Shown in pieces: positions 1 to 9,182 of a stretch of 64,000 nucleotides of DNA. A model generated the notes under the pieces. That model saw only the letters and a program-made list of their open reading frames with translations. It was not told the DNA's origin and did not search any database. Location of the stretch: assembly GCA_015057755.1 (NCBI GenBank), contig SVDR01000001.1, forward strand, positions 1 through 64,000, written 5' to 3'. The position numbers and the translations under genes are program-made. Positions within the stretch are counted from its first letter, which is position 1; the number at the start of each line of letters is the position of its first letter. This stretch comes from Lachnoclostridium sp. GTDB lineage: Bacteria; Bacillota_A; Clostridia; Lachnospirales; Lachnospiraceae.

Positions 1-1026
1 TGCAAGTACCGGGTTCTCGAATACGCCCATCGGTCCGTTCCATACAACTGTCTTCGCGGACTTCACAGCCTCAGCGTAGAGAGCTGCTGTCTCCGGTCCG
101 ATATCACAAGCTTCTTTGTCAGCCGGGATAGCATCGCAGGAAACATACTCAACATCGATCTCAGCGTCGATCGGGTTCGGGAATGCGGAGATAACGCCGG
201 AGTCAACCGGAAGAAGGAGCTTCTTGCCGAGTTTCTCAGCTTTTGCCATCATCTCTAAGCAGTAATCGAATTTTGTCTCGTCGCAGAGAGAGTTACCGAT
301 CTCTTTGCCCTGAGCCTTTAAGAATGTGTAAGCCATACCGCCGCCGATGATGAGTGTATCACATTTCTCAAGAAGGTTGGAGATTACGTTTAATTTATCA
401 GCAACTTTTGCGCCGCCGAGGATTGCTACGAACGGACGAACCGGGTTCTCAACAGCATTGCCAAGGAACTCGATCTCTTTCTGCATTAAGTAACCAACGC
501 AGTTGTTGCCGCCCTTAGCTGTGATGAATTTTGTAACGCCTTCTACAGAAGCATGTGCTCTGTGGGAGGAACCAAATGCATCACATACATAGTCATCAGC
601 GAGGTCAGCTAACTCTTTGCTGAATTCTTCGCCGTTCTTTGTCTCTTCTTTGCCGCGGAAACGTGTATTCTGAAGTAATACAACGTCGCCTTCGTTCATA
701 GCAGCTACTGCTGCTGTTGCAGCTTCGCCTGTTACGTTGTAATCAGCTACGAAAACAACTTCTTTGCCGAGCTTCTCAGAAAGTCTCTTTGCAACCGGTG
801 CTAAAGACTCACCCTCGTTCGGGCCATTTTTTACTTTGCCGAGGTGGGAGCAAAGGATTACTTTACCGCCGTCAGCGATCAGTTTATTGATTGTCGGAAG
901 AGCCGCATTGATACGTGTCTCGTCTGTGATCTCACCGTTCTTGAGCGGAACGTTGAAGTCGCAGCGAACCAGGACTCTTTTGCCTTTTGCGTTGATATCA
1001 TCAACTGTTTTCTTATTTAATGCCAT
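1..1026 (-). CDS. pgk: phosphoglycerate kinase (partial, C-terminus beyond window)
   Basis: Cytosolic glycolytic enzyme that transfers the acyl phosphate of 1,3-bisphosphoglycerate to ADP. The minus strand reads an uninterrupted 342 codons from an ATG at 1026 to the window edge. It opens [15 protein letters not shown] and carries the family motif VRCDFNVPL near residue 20, the substrate-binding SHLG segment, the GGAKVADK stretch and [13 protein letters not shown] at the window end. The family is about 395-400 residues, so roughly 55 residues lie outside. A strong GGAGGAAAAC ribosome site sits just before the ATG. It lies downstream of gap in the same direction, separated by a hairpin terminator, so part of its transcription probably comes by readthrough from the gap promoter. 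Identification is secure. Confidence 0.97.
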   Translation of the reverse strand, partial: MALNKKTVDDINAKGKRVLVRCDFNVPLKNGEITDETRINAALPTINKLIADGGKVILCSHLGKVKNGPNEGESLAPVAKRLSEKLGKEVVFVADYNVTGEAATAAVAAMNEGDVVLLQNTRFRGKEETKNGEEFSKELADLADDYVCDAFGSSHRAHASVEGVTKFITAKGGNNCVGYLMQKEIEFLGNAVENPVRPFVAILGGAKVADKLNVISNLLEKCDTLIIGGGMAYTFLKAQGKEIGNSLCDETKFDYCLEMMAKAEKLGKKLLLPVDSGVISAFPNPIDAEIDVEYVSCDAIPADKEACDIGPETAALYAEAVKSAKTVVWNGPMGVFENPVLA

Positions 1027-1061
1027 AATTGTTTTCCTCCGGGGAATTGATATAAATTCGT

Positions 1062-1092
1062 AAAAAAGGTCCGGTCCTTTTCAGACCGGACC
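1062..1092 (-). terminator. intrinsic terminator between gap and pgk
   Basis: A perfect 9-bp stem (GGTCCGGTC with GACCGGACC, loop of 7) at 1068-1092 is followed on the minus strand by six T. It lies between the gap stop and the pgk start, so it should attenuate rather than isolate pgk expression, unless pgk has its own promoter in the short gap. Confidence 0.85.
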
Positions 1093-1143
1093 CTCTAAAT
1101 GAGTCTTTTTAGGAAACTCTCCTGCCGTCTTTTGAACGATGTA

Positions 1144-2163
1144 TTAAACGTTCATAAGTGTACCGAAGTGTTTGATTGTACGGCACATCTGGCTTACGTA
1201 GGAGTTCTCGTTGTCATACCAGGAAACAACCTGTACCTGAGTTGTGTTCTCATCGATCGGAAGAACCATTGTCTGTGTAGCATCGAAGAGGGAACCGAAT
1301 CTCATACCGATGATATCGCTGGAAACGATCTCGTCTGTGTTGTAACCGAAGGACTCGTTGGACTGAGCTTTCATAGCTGCGTTGATGTCCTCTTTTGTCG
1401 GCTGACCCTTAACAACTGCTGTTAAGATTGTTGTGGAACCTGTCGGTGTCGGGATACGCTGTGCAGCGCCGATTAATTTACCGTTTAATTCCGGAATTAC
1501 AAGACCGATAGCTTTTGCAGCACCTGTGCTGTTCGGAACGATGTTGATAGCGCCTGCGCGGGATCTTCTCTTATCGCCTTTTCTCTGCGGGCCGTCAAGG
1601 ATCATCTGATCGCCTGTGTAAGCGTGGATTGTGCACATGATACCTGTCTGGATCGGGTAGTTGTCGTTAAGAGCCTTAGCCATCGGAGCTAAGCAGTTTG
1701 TTGTACAGGAAGCAGCGGAGATGATGTGATCATCTGCTGTTAATGTCTCGTGGTTTACGTTGTAAACGATTGTCGGAAGGTCGTTACCAGCCGGAGCAGA
1801 GATAACAACATATTTAGCACCAGCGTCGATGTGAGCCTGTGCTTTAGCCTTGGATGTGTAGAAACCTGTACACTCAAGAACTACGTCAACATCGATGTCG
1901 CCCCACGGAAGCTCTGCAGCGTTAGCCTTAGCGTAGATTTTGATCTCTTTGCCATCAACTGTGATGGAATCTTCGCTATAGGAAACTGTGTCAGCAAGAG
2001 CGTATCTGCCCTGTGTGGAATCATATTTTAATAAGTGAGCAAGCATCTCCGGGGATGTTAAATCGTTGATAGCAACGATCTCAAAACCCTCTGCACCAAA
2101 CATCTGTCTGAAAGCCAGACGACCGATACGGCCAAAGCCGTTAATTGCAACTTTAACTGCCAT
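1144..2163 (-). CDS. gap: glyceraldehyde-3-phosphate dehydrogenase, type I
   Basis: Oxidises and phosphorylates glyceraldehyde-3-phosphate with NAD+ in glycolysis. The 339 residues match the usual length. The Rossmann motif [12 protein letters not shown] is at residues 7-18, Asp34 in AINDLTS favours NAD over NADP, the catalytic Cys153 lies in [12 protein letters not shown] and His180 in [10 protein letters not shown]. The C-terminal WYDNENSY motif is intact. A TAGGAGGAAATG ribosome site precedes the ATG, and a promoter with good -35 and -10 boxes lies about 55 bases upstream. The next gene in the same direction is pgk, the usual glycolytic pairing. Confidence 0.98.
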   Translation of the reverse strand: MAVKVAINGFGRIGRLAFRQMFGAEGFEIVAINDLTSPEMLAHLLKYDSTQGRYALADTVSYSEDSITVDGKEIKIYAKANAAELPWGDIDVDVVLECTGFYTSKAKAQAHIDAGAKYVVISAPAGNDLPTIVYNVNHETLTADDHIISAASCTTNCLAPMAKALNDNYPIQTGIMCTIHAYTGDQMILDGPQRKGDKRRSRAGAINIVPNSTGAAKAIGLVIPELNGKLIGAAQRIPTPTGSTTILTAVVKGQPTKEDINAAMKAQSNESFGYNTDEIVSSDIIGMRFGSLFDATQTMVLPIDENTTQVQVVSWYDNENSYVSQMCRTIKHFGTLMNV

Positions 2164-2218
2164 TTTTCATTTCCTCCTAAATATATGTGATTGTTAAATT
2201 CTAATCAACCTAAGCTAC

Positions 2219-2247
2219 ATTGTACAAAACTCCGAACAAAATAGCAA
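2219..2247 (-). promoter_or_regulatory. sigma-A type promoter of gap
   Basis: On the minus strand TTGCTA (2247-2242), a 17-base spacer and TACAAT (2224-2219) precede gap with a leader of about 50 bases. Confidence 0.6.
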
Positions 2248-2374
2248 GTGTTTTTTCAAAATTAATAGTATGATTTTTTTCTTTTCTATTGCGTTTTTCA
2301 ACATGTTTCACATTGCAGACAGTCAATAATATCGACCATTCAAAAATATTCAGATATTTCTTCAGACTCCACAC

Positions 2375-2412
2375 AAAAAAACAAGGCAGGCAGTTCGTAA
2401 GAACCACATGCC
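2375..2412 (-). terminator. terminator of the Na/phosphate transporter gene
   Basis: An imperfect 12-bp stem (2385-2396 with 2401-2412, loop GTAA, internal mismatches) is followed on the minus strand by a T-rich run at 2381-2375. It lies just past the transporter stop codon. The rest of the 2248-2446 gap shows nothing else. Confidence 0.55.
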
Positions 2413-2446
2413 ATGTTTTTCTGTTTCTACTTTATTAATATGTCTT

Positions 2447-4114
2447 TTAAATCTCGTCTTTTACATAACCTGCAATGTTGTAAGCATGGTCAGAAATACG
2501 CTCTAAGTTGCTTAAAATATCTAAGAAAATAACGCCTGCGGACGGATTACAGATATTCTGAGAAAGACGCTCAATATGTTTATCGCGAAGCTCCTCTGTA
2601 AGATTATCAACTTCATCCTCTAATTTGCTGACTTTTCTGATGATATCCAGATTCTTCTCCTGACGAGCTGCGATCGCGAATGTTACCACGTTGGAAGTTG
2701 CGCCTGCGATCCACTTGAAGTCACCCATACCAACCTCAGAGAATACAAGGTTGTGCTCTTTCAGGTACTCAGCTGCCTCTGCAAGGTTCTCCGCATGGTC
2801 ACCGATACGCTCTAAGTCGCTGACACTGTAGAACAGGTTGCTGACCTGACGTTTCTGAGTCTCGTTGAGAGAAAGGTTGTTGACCTGGATCAGGTATTCT
2901 GTCAGCTTCTTATTCATGACATTGATCGCTTTTTCATTGTCATAAACTTCCTGGATACGGTCGTAATCGCTTTTGATAATGATATCCAGCGCAAGCTTTA
3001 AGTTCTTGTCTACCTGTTTGCCCATGTGTACCGCTTCCATATTGGCAACTTCCAGTGCCATCGGCGGAGACTGGAAAATACGCTGGTCCACATGAAGCTT
3101 GTCCTCGCCTGCATTTGCCTGCTCTGCAGCAGCTGTCTCTGCTGTCTCTTTCACTACAATACCGGAGAAATCAACGAGCTGTTTCGCAAACGGGAATAAT
3201 ACTAATGTATTGGTCACATTGAAAATCGTATGGAAAATGGAAATCTGCAAGGAATCAATGGAACCGTTTGTAAATTCCGGAGCAATAAACGTAAGTGCAA
3301 ATGTAGCGACACCAAACAGAATCGCACCTGCCATATTAAAGGTAAGGTGAATCACAGAAGCTCGTCTCGCATTGCGGTTTGCTCCTGCACCGGAAAGGAG
3401 TGCAGTCACACAAGTACCGATGTTCTGACCGAGTGTGATGTAGATCGCAGCACTGCGGTTTACCATACCGCTCATCGCCAGAGTCTGTAAAATACCGACA
3501 GACGCTGTGGAACTCTGGATCAGGGCTGTAACACCCGCACCAACTAAAATACCAAGGATCGGATTACCGCCAAGCACGTAGAATGCCTGAGCAAAGATCG
3601 GTGAATCCGCATACGGTTTCACAGCACCGGACATATAAGTAAGACCACAGAACAGAAGACCCATACCGATCAGGATCTCGCCTGCGAGACTCTTTTTCTT
3701 TTTCATAAAGATCAGTGCAAATGAACCAAGTCCTACAAATAACGGAGCAAAGAAGGACGGCTGGAAAATCCTCATCGCATCGCCCAGTTCATTCATAGAT
3801 ACCATCCATGCAGTAATGGTTGTACCGATATTGGCACCCATGATAACGCCGACTGCCTGTGTCAGGTTTAAAATACCGGCGTTTACAAAACCTACAACCA
3901 TAACGGTCGTAGCACTACTGCTGTGAAGTGTGGCTGTGATCAGCGCACCAAGTGCAATAGCAAGAAGACGATTATCCGTAACCAGACGCAAGAATCCGCT
4001 CATCTTGCTGCCGGCCGCCTTCTGCATACCGTCACCCATGACGTTCATTCCGTAAAGGAACATTCCAAGACCGCCAAGGAACATAAAAATATTACCCAAT
4101 AGGTCGATTGACAT
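2447..4114 (-). CDS. Na/Pi cotransporter family protein with C-terminal PhoU domain
   Basis: Predicted inner-membrane sodium/phosphate symporter. Two inverted repeats of the Na_Pi_cotrans family are visible: HSSSATT near residue 64 with MGANIGTT following, and ALIQSSTASVGI near residue 197 with GQNIGTCVT following. About eight hydrophobic segments fill residues 1-330. Residues 350-555 are helical and carry two PhoU-type repeats with the acidic metal signatures DLERIGDHAENL and NLERISDHAYNI. The 555-residue length fits the NptA/YjbB-plus-PhoU class. A GGGGG ribosome site precedes the ATG. It is divergent from the PHP gene. The phosphate link may be relevant to the ppk1/ppx genes at 34.7-38.4 kb, but that is only inference. 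Confidence 0.9.
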   Translation of the reverse strand: MSIDLLGNIFMFLGGLGMFLYGMNVMGDGMQKAAGSKMSGFLRLVTDNRLLAIALGALITATLHSSSATTVMVVGFVNAGILNLTQAVGVIMGANIGTTITAWMVSMNELGDAMRIFQPSFFAPLFVGLGSFALIFMKKKKSLAGEILIGMGLLFCGLTYMSGAVKPYADSPIFAQAFYVLGGNPILGILVGAGVTALIQSSTASVGILQTLAMSGMVNRSAAIYITLGQNIGTCVTALLSGAGANRNARRASVIHLTFNMAGAILFGVATFALTFIAPEFTNGSIDSLQISIFHTIFNVTNTLVLFPFAKQLVDFSGIVVKETAETAAAEQANAGEDKLHVDQRIFQSPPMALEVANMEAVHMGKQVDKNLKLALDIIIKSDYDRIQEVYDNEKAINVMNKKLTEYLIQVNNLSLNETQKRQVSNLFYSVSDLERIGDHAENLAEAAEYLKEHNLVFSEVGMGDFKWIAGATSNVVTFAIAARQEKNLDIIRKVSKLEDEVDNLTEELRDKHIERLSQNICNPSAGVIFLDILSNLERISDHAYNIAGYVKDEI

Positions 4115-4156
4115 GTTTTTTATCCCCCATTAATAAAAAAATTTTCCACCATTCTT

Positions 4157-4185
4157 ATAATACCAAGAAAAGTCAAGAATTTCAA
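4157..4185 (-). promoter_or_regulatory. promoter of the Na/phosphate transporter gene
   Basis: Minus strand TTGAAA (4185-4180), spacer 17, TATTAT (4162-4157), with a TG two bases before the -10 box. The leader is about 40 bases. Confidence 0.55.
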
Positions 4186-4223
4186 TTAATAATGTCATTT
4201 TATGACAAAAATACTGATTTCCG

Positions 4224-4252
4224 TTTACTTTTCACGAAACAAATACTATACT
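4224..4252 (+). promoter_or_regulatory. promoter of the PHP-domain gene
   Basis: TTTACT (4224-4229), spacer 17, TATACT (4247-4252). It lies inside the longer in-frame extension that starts at 4202, which supports the downstream ATG at 4295 as the true start. Confidence 0.6.
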
Positions 4253-4294
4253 TTTCTTAAATTAATCACGCATTACGATCAGGAGGACGTTTCC

Positions 4295-5116
4295 ATGTTA
4301 TGTGATTTTCATATTCACACCAGTTTTTCTGCTGATTCCAAAACTCCGGCCCGCGACCAGATCGAGGCTGCGATCCGACTTGGAATGAAGGAAATCTGTA
4401 TTACCGACCATCATGATCCCGGAACAAGCGGAATGTGTCATTTCGACTATACCGTTGATCCGGTCTCTTATTTTGCTGCATTAAAGGAATTGGCTGAAGA
4501 GTATAAAGATAAGATCCACGTTCGTTCCGGTATTGAACTTGGACTGATGATTCGTGAAAAAGAACAGCTCAATGAACTGGTGAAAACCATTCCGGCAGAT
4601 TTTATCATCGGTTCCAACCATTTCATCGATGGATATGATGTTTTCGACAAGAATTTCTACTATGATAATGGATATACGGTTCCGGGCACGGACCATCAGG
4701 CTTACCATCGCTTCTTTGAAGCCTCTTTGGAGCGCATAAAAACCTTTGACTGTTTTGACAGCCTCGGTCATCTGGATTATGTGGTGCGTTATGGTCCGGA
4801 GAAAAATGCCAACTATCGCCCGGCAGATTATATGGATGTGATCGATGAGATTTTGAAATTACTTATTAATAAAGGAAAAGCGCTGGAATGCAATACTGCC
4901 GGCTTTAAGTACGGCCTCGGTCATACACACCCGTATGAGGAGATTTTGAAGCGCTATCACGAACTCGGCGGCGAACTTCTGACAGTCGGTTCTGATGGTC
5001 ACAGACCGCATGAAGTCGGCGGCTATTTTGAGCAGGCCCACGAGATCCTGACCGGCTGCGGATTCCGGTATTATACGGTTTACAGAGAGCGGAAGCCGGT
5101 GTTTGTGAAGTTGTAA
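4295..5116 (+). CDS. PHP-domain phosphatase, histidinol-phosphatase (HisJ/HisK) type
   Basis: Metal-dependent phosphoesterase. Residues 1-273 begin MLCDFHIHTSFSAD, the first PHP metal motif (HxH), followed by ITDHHDPG, the acidic RSGIELGL region, SNHFIDG and a C-terminal GSDGHRP motif, as in HisJ-type histidinol phosphatases. I chose the ATG at 4295 because AGGAGGA sits 8 bases upstream; an in-frame ATG at 4202 would place the promoter inside the gene. No other histidine-biosynthesis gene is in the window, so the substrate could be histidinol phosphate or another phosphomonoester. Confidence 0.85.
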   Translation: MLCDFHIHTSFSADSKTPARDQIEAAIRLGMKEICITDHHDPGTSGMCHFDYTVDPVSYFAALKELAEEYKDKIHVRSGIELGLMIREKEQLNELVKTIPADFIIGSNHFIDGYDVFDKNFYYDNGYTVPGTDHQAYHRFFEASLERIKTFDCFDSLGHLDYVVRYGPEKNANYRPADYMDVIDEILKLLINKGKALECNTAGFKYGLGHTHPYEEILKRYHELGGELLTVGSDGHRPHEVGGYFEQAHEILTGCGFRYYTVYRERKPVFVKL

Positions 5117-5142
5117 TCGTGTTTTATTTCGTAATATATAAG

Positions 5143-5320
5143 TATCTGCAGAAAAACCATACATATCTCCAATGATAGGTTGGACGACTGCGCTTCGAAA
5201 GATTTTCGACTGTACAAAGGTCGCAAATGCTCTTGTCGCGACCGACTACAGTCGGATAAAATCGCATCGAAGCAAAGGCAGTCAACCGTTTTTGGAGATA
5301 GTATGGTTTTTCTGCAGATA
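5143..5320. repeat. 178-bp foldback element (long imperfect palindrome)
   Basis: The region between the convergent PHP and amidase genes is almost wholly one inverted repeat centred near 5231. The outer 20-base arm TATCTGCAGAAAAACCATAC (5143-5162) recurs as its exact complement at 5301-5320. Pairing continues inward: TATCTCCAA with TTGGAGATA, GCTTCGA (5192) with TCGAAGC (5267), ATTTT (5202) with AAAAT (5258), CGACTGTA (5207) with TACAGTCG (5247), GGTCGC (5219) with GCGACC (5238), and a 13-base loop. No ORF fits. It is far larger than a terminator; a MITE-like non-autonomous element or a structured RNA are the main options. I see no clear target-site duplication and no second copy in the window. 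Confidence 0.75.
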
Positions 5321-5347
5321 TGCTATTTTATTTACTCAATGAAATCC

Positions 5348-6052
5348 TCACTTTATAATCTCCAGCGCCGTCTCCACATCCTCCTGGAACTGCCCCCACT
5401 TATCTTCGTGATCCACAAAATATTTCGGGCAAGCCTTTCCGGTCACGTCGTAGTGGCGGATCACATCTTCTGCCTCCAGTTCAAACTCGCGGCAAAGATA
5501 TGCGCACAGATTTACAAGTGATGTGTATGTACTGTCGTAAAATTTACCGGTTGTGTCCGGGTGGCAGCATTCGATGGAGATCGTATCGCTGTTTCGATTG
5601 TTGGACGCATAAGCGACTTCATTTAACGGTATACACTGAATGACCTCGCCCTCCAGTCCGATGACAAAATGACTGCTCACAGAGGTTGCATTGGAGCCTT
5701 TCTGATTCTTCAATGACTCAAAGTAATCGCGGTTTTCCAAGGCTGTGCTGCAGGGATTTGCCACATAATGAACCACAACACCTTTTACTTCTACAAGCGG
5801 AAGCTCCGGTCGTGAATATTCATTTGGCGTGAGGAGCCTGACATCCACATATTCCGGTACCTGAACCGTTGACGGATCAACCGGTTTCTTTTGAAATACA
5901 TTTTTATAAAGAACAATCGCGGCTGCAAGTACGATCAAAGCCGACACGCACAACAGACCACTCATCAGCAGCTGACGGATCCGCTCCTGTTTTTTCCGTT
6001 CAATGCGGCGCATTTCCCGACGCAGCTGTCTCTCTTTTTCTTCGTTAGGCAT
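5348..6052 (-). CDS. membrane-anchored N-acetylmuramoyl-L-alanine amidase, Amidase_2/PGRP fold
   Basis: Predicted cell-wall hydrolase cutting the bond between MurNAc and L-Ala. Of 234 residues, 1-27 are strongly basic and cytosolic, 30-49 form one membrane anchor, and 90-215 form the catalytic domain outside. Zinc ligands expected for this fold are visible: His95 in VVVHYVA, His200 in RHYDVTGKACP and Cys208 in the same motif. The conserved GLEGEVIQCIP strand and NSDTISIECC segment agree. The basic N-terminus suggests an N-in, C-out orientation. The gene faces the PHP gene across the foldback element and has no obvious operon partner. Confidence 0.88.
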   Translation of the reverse strand: MPNEEKERQLRREMRRIERKKQERIRQLLMSGLLCVSALIVLAAAIVLYKNVFQKKPVDPSTVQVPEYVDVRLLTPNEYSRPELPLVEVKGVVVHYVANPCSTALENRDYFESLKNQKGSNATSVSSHFVIGLEGEVIQCIPLNEVAYASNNRNSDTISIECCHPDTTGKFYDSTYTSLVNLCAYLCREFELEAEDVIRHYDVTGKACPKYFVDHEDKWGQFQEDVETALEIIK

Positions 6053-6263
6053 ACCGACTTCTCCCTTCCTGCATCTTATTTCATGTTCTGCCTGTTACAT
6101 CCAGACTTGTTTTATTGTATTATACCGACTACATAAAGTCAAGAATCGACACCTTTCCCGCCATGGTTTTGCCGAATTATTTCATAGCATTTTTTATACT
6201 CCCATGATATACTTATAAAAAGATTCTAATGACCGTGAATCAAAAAAACTGGAGGTTTTTAGC

Positions 6264-7568
6264 ATGGATGTAAAGATTTTAAAAGAACGCGTGTGTCAGG
6301 CGGTTGAAGAGCATAAAGAAGAAATTATGGCCCTTGGCGACAGCATTTTCCAGGAGCCGGAGCTGGGATATAAAGAGTATAAAACAGCGGCCAAAGTGAA
6401 AAAGTTTATTGATGAAAAGATCGGAATGCCATACGAAGACGGTATCGCTCTGACAGGTATTATCGGCAAGATGTCCGGTCGTGACCATAAAGCTAATCTG
6501 GCTCTCATGGGCGAGCTGGATGCGGTTGTATGCCCGGATCATCCGTACGCAGACCCGAAGACAGGCGCCGCTCATTCCTGCGGTCATTTTGCTCAGATCG
6601 CGGCTACATTCGGCGCAGCTCTCGCCTTAAAGGCTTCCGGCGTTATGGACGAGCTGGACGGTGATATCGAATTCTGGGCAGTTCCGGCTGAAGAATGTGT
6701 TGAGATCGAGTGGAGAAATGAACTCCGCGCCAACGGAACCATCTCCTTCCTCGGCGGTAAACAGGAAATGATCAAGCTCGGTTATCTGGACAATGTTGAT
6801 CTTTCTTTAATGATCCACGGACAGACCGGTTTAACTTGCAAGACTGCAGGCACTTCAGTTGGTTTCGTAAGCAAGTTTGTCAAATATACCGGTAAAGAAG
6901 CTCATGCAGGCGGTGCTCCACACAACGGAATCAATGCGCTTAACGCTGCTCAGATCGGTCTGATGGCAATTCATGCAAACCGTGAGACCTTCCGTGATGA
7001 AGATACGATCCGCGTTCATCCGATCATCACAAAGGGCGGCGATCTTGTAAATATCGTTCCGGCAGACGTTCGCATCGAAGCTTATGTGCGCGGCAAAACC
7101 ATGGCCAGCGTTCTCGACGCTTCCAAAAAAGTAAACCGTTCCTTTGAAGCCGGTGCAATGGCAGTCGGCGCAGAAGTTGAGATCGTGGATATTCCGGGCT
7201 ACATGCCGAGAATCAACAACAAAGCCATGAACGAGCTGTTTGCTGCAAACTGCGCAGAACTGGTCGGCGCTGAAAACTGCACTTACACCGAGCATTCTAC
7301 CGGTTCTTCCGATTATGGCGATGTTCAGCATTTGATTCCGGGTATTCATCCGTACGTTGGCGGCGCCATCGGTACAGAACATGGTTCCAGCTATGCGATC
7401 CAGGACCGTGAAATGTTCTACCTTGTGGCAGCAAAAGCCATGGCAATGACAGCCATTGATCTGCTTGCAAATGGTGCAGAAAAGGCTCTTGAGATCAAGA
7501 AAAATTTCACTCCGGTCTATGCAAACAAAGAAGAATATCTTGCCGCATGGGAAGAGTTGATGAAATAA
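6264..7568 (+). CDS. M20-family amidohydrolase (AbgB-like)
   Basis: Cytosolic metal-dependent hydrolase of the M20D/AbgA-AbgB group, which cleaves amide bonds of N-acyl amino acids or aminobenzoyl-glutamate-type compounds. Residues 1-434 show LMGELDAV and AAHSCGHFAQIAA (metal-binding Asp/His/Cys-Gly-His region), the catalytic AEECVE segment, and the dimerisation domain beginning AHAGGAPHNGINALNAAQ. The C-terminal SSDYGDV motif and the late AIGTEHG histidine are typical. GGAGG lies 11 bases before the ATG. The gene ends in a strong terminator shared with the MFS gene. The substrate cannot be read from sequence. A second, different M20 protein is at 33213-34628. Confidence 0.85.
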   Translation: MDVKILKERVCQAVEEHKEEIMALGDSIFQEPELGYKEYKTAAKVKKFIDEKIGMPYEDGIALTGIIGKMSGRDHKANLALMGELDAVVCPDHPYADPKTGAAHSCGHFAQIAATFGAALALKASGVMDELDGDIEFWAVPAEECVEIEWRNELRANGTISFLGGKQEMIKLGYLDNVDLSLMIHGQTGLTCKTAGTSVGFVSKFVKYTGKEAHAGGAPHNGINALNAAQIGLMAIHANRETFRDEDTIRVHPIITKGGDLVNIVPADVRIEAYVRGKTMASVLDASKKVNRSFEAGAMAVGAEVEIVDIPGYMPRINNKAMNELFAANCAELVGAENCTYTEHSTGSSDYGDVQHLIPGIHPYVGGAIGTEHGSSYAIQDREMFYLVAAKAMAMTAIDLLANGAEKALEIKKNFTPVYANKEEYLAAWEELMK

Positions 7569-7581
7569 TCACAGCATAACA

Positions 7582-7634
7582 AAAAAGACTTGCAAATCAG
7601 ATAAGCAAATGCTTTCTGAACTGCAAGTCTTTTT
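7582..7634. terminator. bidirectional terminator between M20 hydrolase and MFS genes
   Basis: AAAAAGACTTGCA (7582-7594) pairs perfectly with TGCAAGTCTTTTT (7622-7634), with a further inner stem (TCAGA/TCTGA, AAGCA/TGCTT). T-runs occur on both strands, as expected between convergent genes. Confidence 0.9.
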
Positions 7635-7640
7635 ATTTTA

Positions 7641-8867
7641 TTATTTCGCTTTGCGCGGATTAAACTTATTGTATACGATTGCTAATACTGTGGCCAGAAT
7701 AAAGGAGATGAGACCGAAGGTAAACGGAAGCTTTGGATTCACAGTGTAAAGTAAACCTGCGAACAGAGCACCGATGATACCGCCCAGAGATTTCATCGCA
7801 TTATAGAAGCCCATGATCAGGCTGTTCTGGTCCTCACGTCCGCCGCTGGCAACCAGATCCTGGAGAAGCGGAAGGCTGATGGAGTTAAATGCGAAGAAAA
7901 TAACGAATACAATAATAAACGGAACGATCTCTTCGAACCAGATAACACCAAACATCGCTGCGGAACAGATCGCAAGCACTCCGATAACGGATTTGCGGAT
8001 ATCTGTTTTTCTGATCAGCCAGATACAGATCGTCGTATTGGCTACCATCGTGATCACACCCATGATTCCTTTCAGGATGCCGTTATATCCGGAAGTGAAA
8101 CCAAACTGGTCACGAATGTAGTAGTTGAATGTCTGGTCGAAACAAGTGTAACCCAGATTCTGTAACAGACATGCGATAAACAATACTGTGAATAATGGTG
8201 TCAGGAATGCTTTCGCAAGCACAAAGCTCTTTAACGGGTTGAACTCTGCCACCAGATTGCTTCTTCCTTTCAGCTCACTGATCGAGAATTTTGCATCGTC
8301 TTTGCATCCGAAGCGGAAGATCAGAGCTGCCACAAATAACATGATAACCTGCACGATGATCGCAAGATGTGTAAATACCTCACCAAGCATACCGCCAAGG
8401 AAGTAGCCAAATGCACTGCAAACCATCTGGATCGTCGCTGTGATCGCCAGCTGCTGACCACGGCTCACGCTGTCAGGCGCTGTATTTACCACATAAGTCA
8501 TAACACAAACGAAGCATCCGCCGCACACAATACCGGTCAGCGCACGTGCTACAATGAAGCCCATTTCTGTCGTTGCAAGACCAAAGAGCGCCTGTCCCAA
8601 ACCGTAACCGATGCATGTGATCAGCAAAACGGTTCTACTGGAAATGTAGGAACTGATCCAGCCCCAGAACGGGGAGAACAGGAAGTTTGTAACCAGCTGA
8701 GATGCCAGCGCAACACCAAACATATAGCTTCCAAGACCAAGTGTTGTAAAGATGGTAGGAGTTACCGGATGCGCGGTATTAGCAGCAACGTTTAAGACAA
8801 CACAGCCCAGATAAAACATCAGCAAATGTATATCCATGCCTTTCTTCTCATTTGTAACGGATTTCAT
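7641..8867 (-). CDS. major facilitator superfamily transporter
   Basis: Integral membrane secondary transporter with about 12 hydrophobic segments over 408 residues. The loop 2-3 region (FLFSPFWGWISSYISSR) resembles the MFS A motif, and MTYVVNTAPDSVSRGQQLAI resembles the loop after helix 4. I start at the ATG at 8867 (MKSVTNEKKG), which has GAGGGA upstream; the in-frame extension to 8981 crosses a TACAAT -10 element at 8905-8910 and overlaps the tRNA terminator, so it is not used. Substrate unknown; drug efflux or metabolite export are both possible. It is convergent with the M20 gene, with no operon partner. Confidence 0.85.
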   Translation of the reverse strand: MKSVTNEKKGMDIHLLMFYLGCVVLNVAANTAHPVTPTIFTTLGLGSYMFGVALASQLVTNFLFSPFWGWISSYISSRTVLLITCIGYGLGQALFGLATTEMGFIVARALTGIVCGGCFVCVMTYVVNTAPDSVSRGQQLAITATIQMVCSAFGYFLGGMLGEVFTHLAIIVQVIMLFVAALIFRFGCKDDAKFSISELKGRSNLVAEFNPLKSFVLAKAFLTPLFTVLFIACLLQNLGYTCFDQTFNYYIRDQFGFTSGYNGILKGIMGVITMVANTTICIWLIRKTDIRKSVIGVLAICSAAMFGVIWFEEIVPFIIVFVIFFAFNSISLPLLQDLVASGGREDQNSLIMGFYNAMKSLGGIIGALFAGLLYTVNPKLPFTFGLISFILATVLAIVYNKFNPRKAK

Positions 8868-8970
8868 ACTACTATCCCTCTTTTCGATTTTATTTCCAAC
8901 TTGTATTGTAGCACAAAAAGATGGGGATTGATACTTTCGATTCTTCACTTCTGGCTTTAGAATCTTAAAA

Positions 8971-9001
8971 ATAAAAAGCACCTGCCCGAAAACAGATGCT
9001 T
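8971..9001 (-). terminator. terminator of tRNA-Ser
   Basis: Stem AAGCACCTG (8976-8984) with CAGATGCTT (8993-9001), one mismatch, followed on the minus strand by TTTTTA. It lies just after the tRNA 3' end. Confidence 0.75.
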
Positions 9002-9015
9002 CTTCTTTCTATAAG

Positions 9016-9101
9016 CGGAGACGAAGGGATTCGAACCCCCGTGCCCTTGCGGGCAAACGCATTTCGAGTGCGCCGCGTTATGACCACTTCGCTACGTCTC
9101 C
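9016..9101 (-). tRNA. tRNA-Ser, anticodon CGA
   Basis: An 86-base class II tRNA. The acceptor arm GGAGACG pairs with CGTCTCC, discriminator G. The anticodon stem CGCA/TGCG encloses the loop CTCGAAA, giving anticodon CGA (codon UCG). The long variable arm GCCC/GGGC is diagnostic of Ser, and the T loop is TTCGAATC. CCA is not encoded. A TATAAT box on the minus strand lies about 35 bases upstream. Confidence 0.95.
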
Positions 9102-9182
9102 GGATTGGGCACTCGTTTTGCGAGCGCCACTCTATATATTATACATATTTTTTCCGTTTTGTGTAGTAGGAATTTAAAAAAT

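Noticed and set aside
2210..2407. 65-codon minus-strand open frame upstream of gap
   Set aside because: It runs through the gap promoter and the upstream terminator, with no ribosome site or motif.
4202..4294. Longer N-terminus for the PHP-domain protein
   Set aside because: The extension contains a consensus-like promoter, and a strong ribosome site precedes the ATG at 4295.
5180..5521. 113-codon plus-strand open frame across the foldback element
   Set aside because: Half of it is the inverted repeat and half is antisense to the amidase end.
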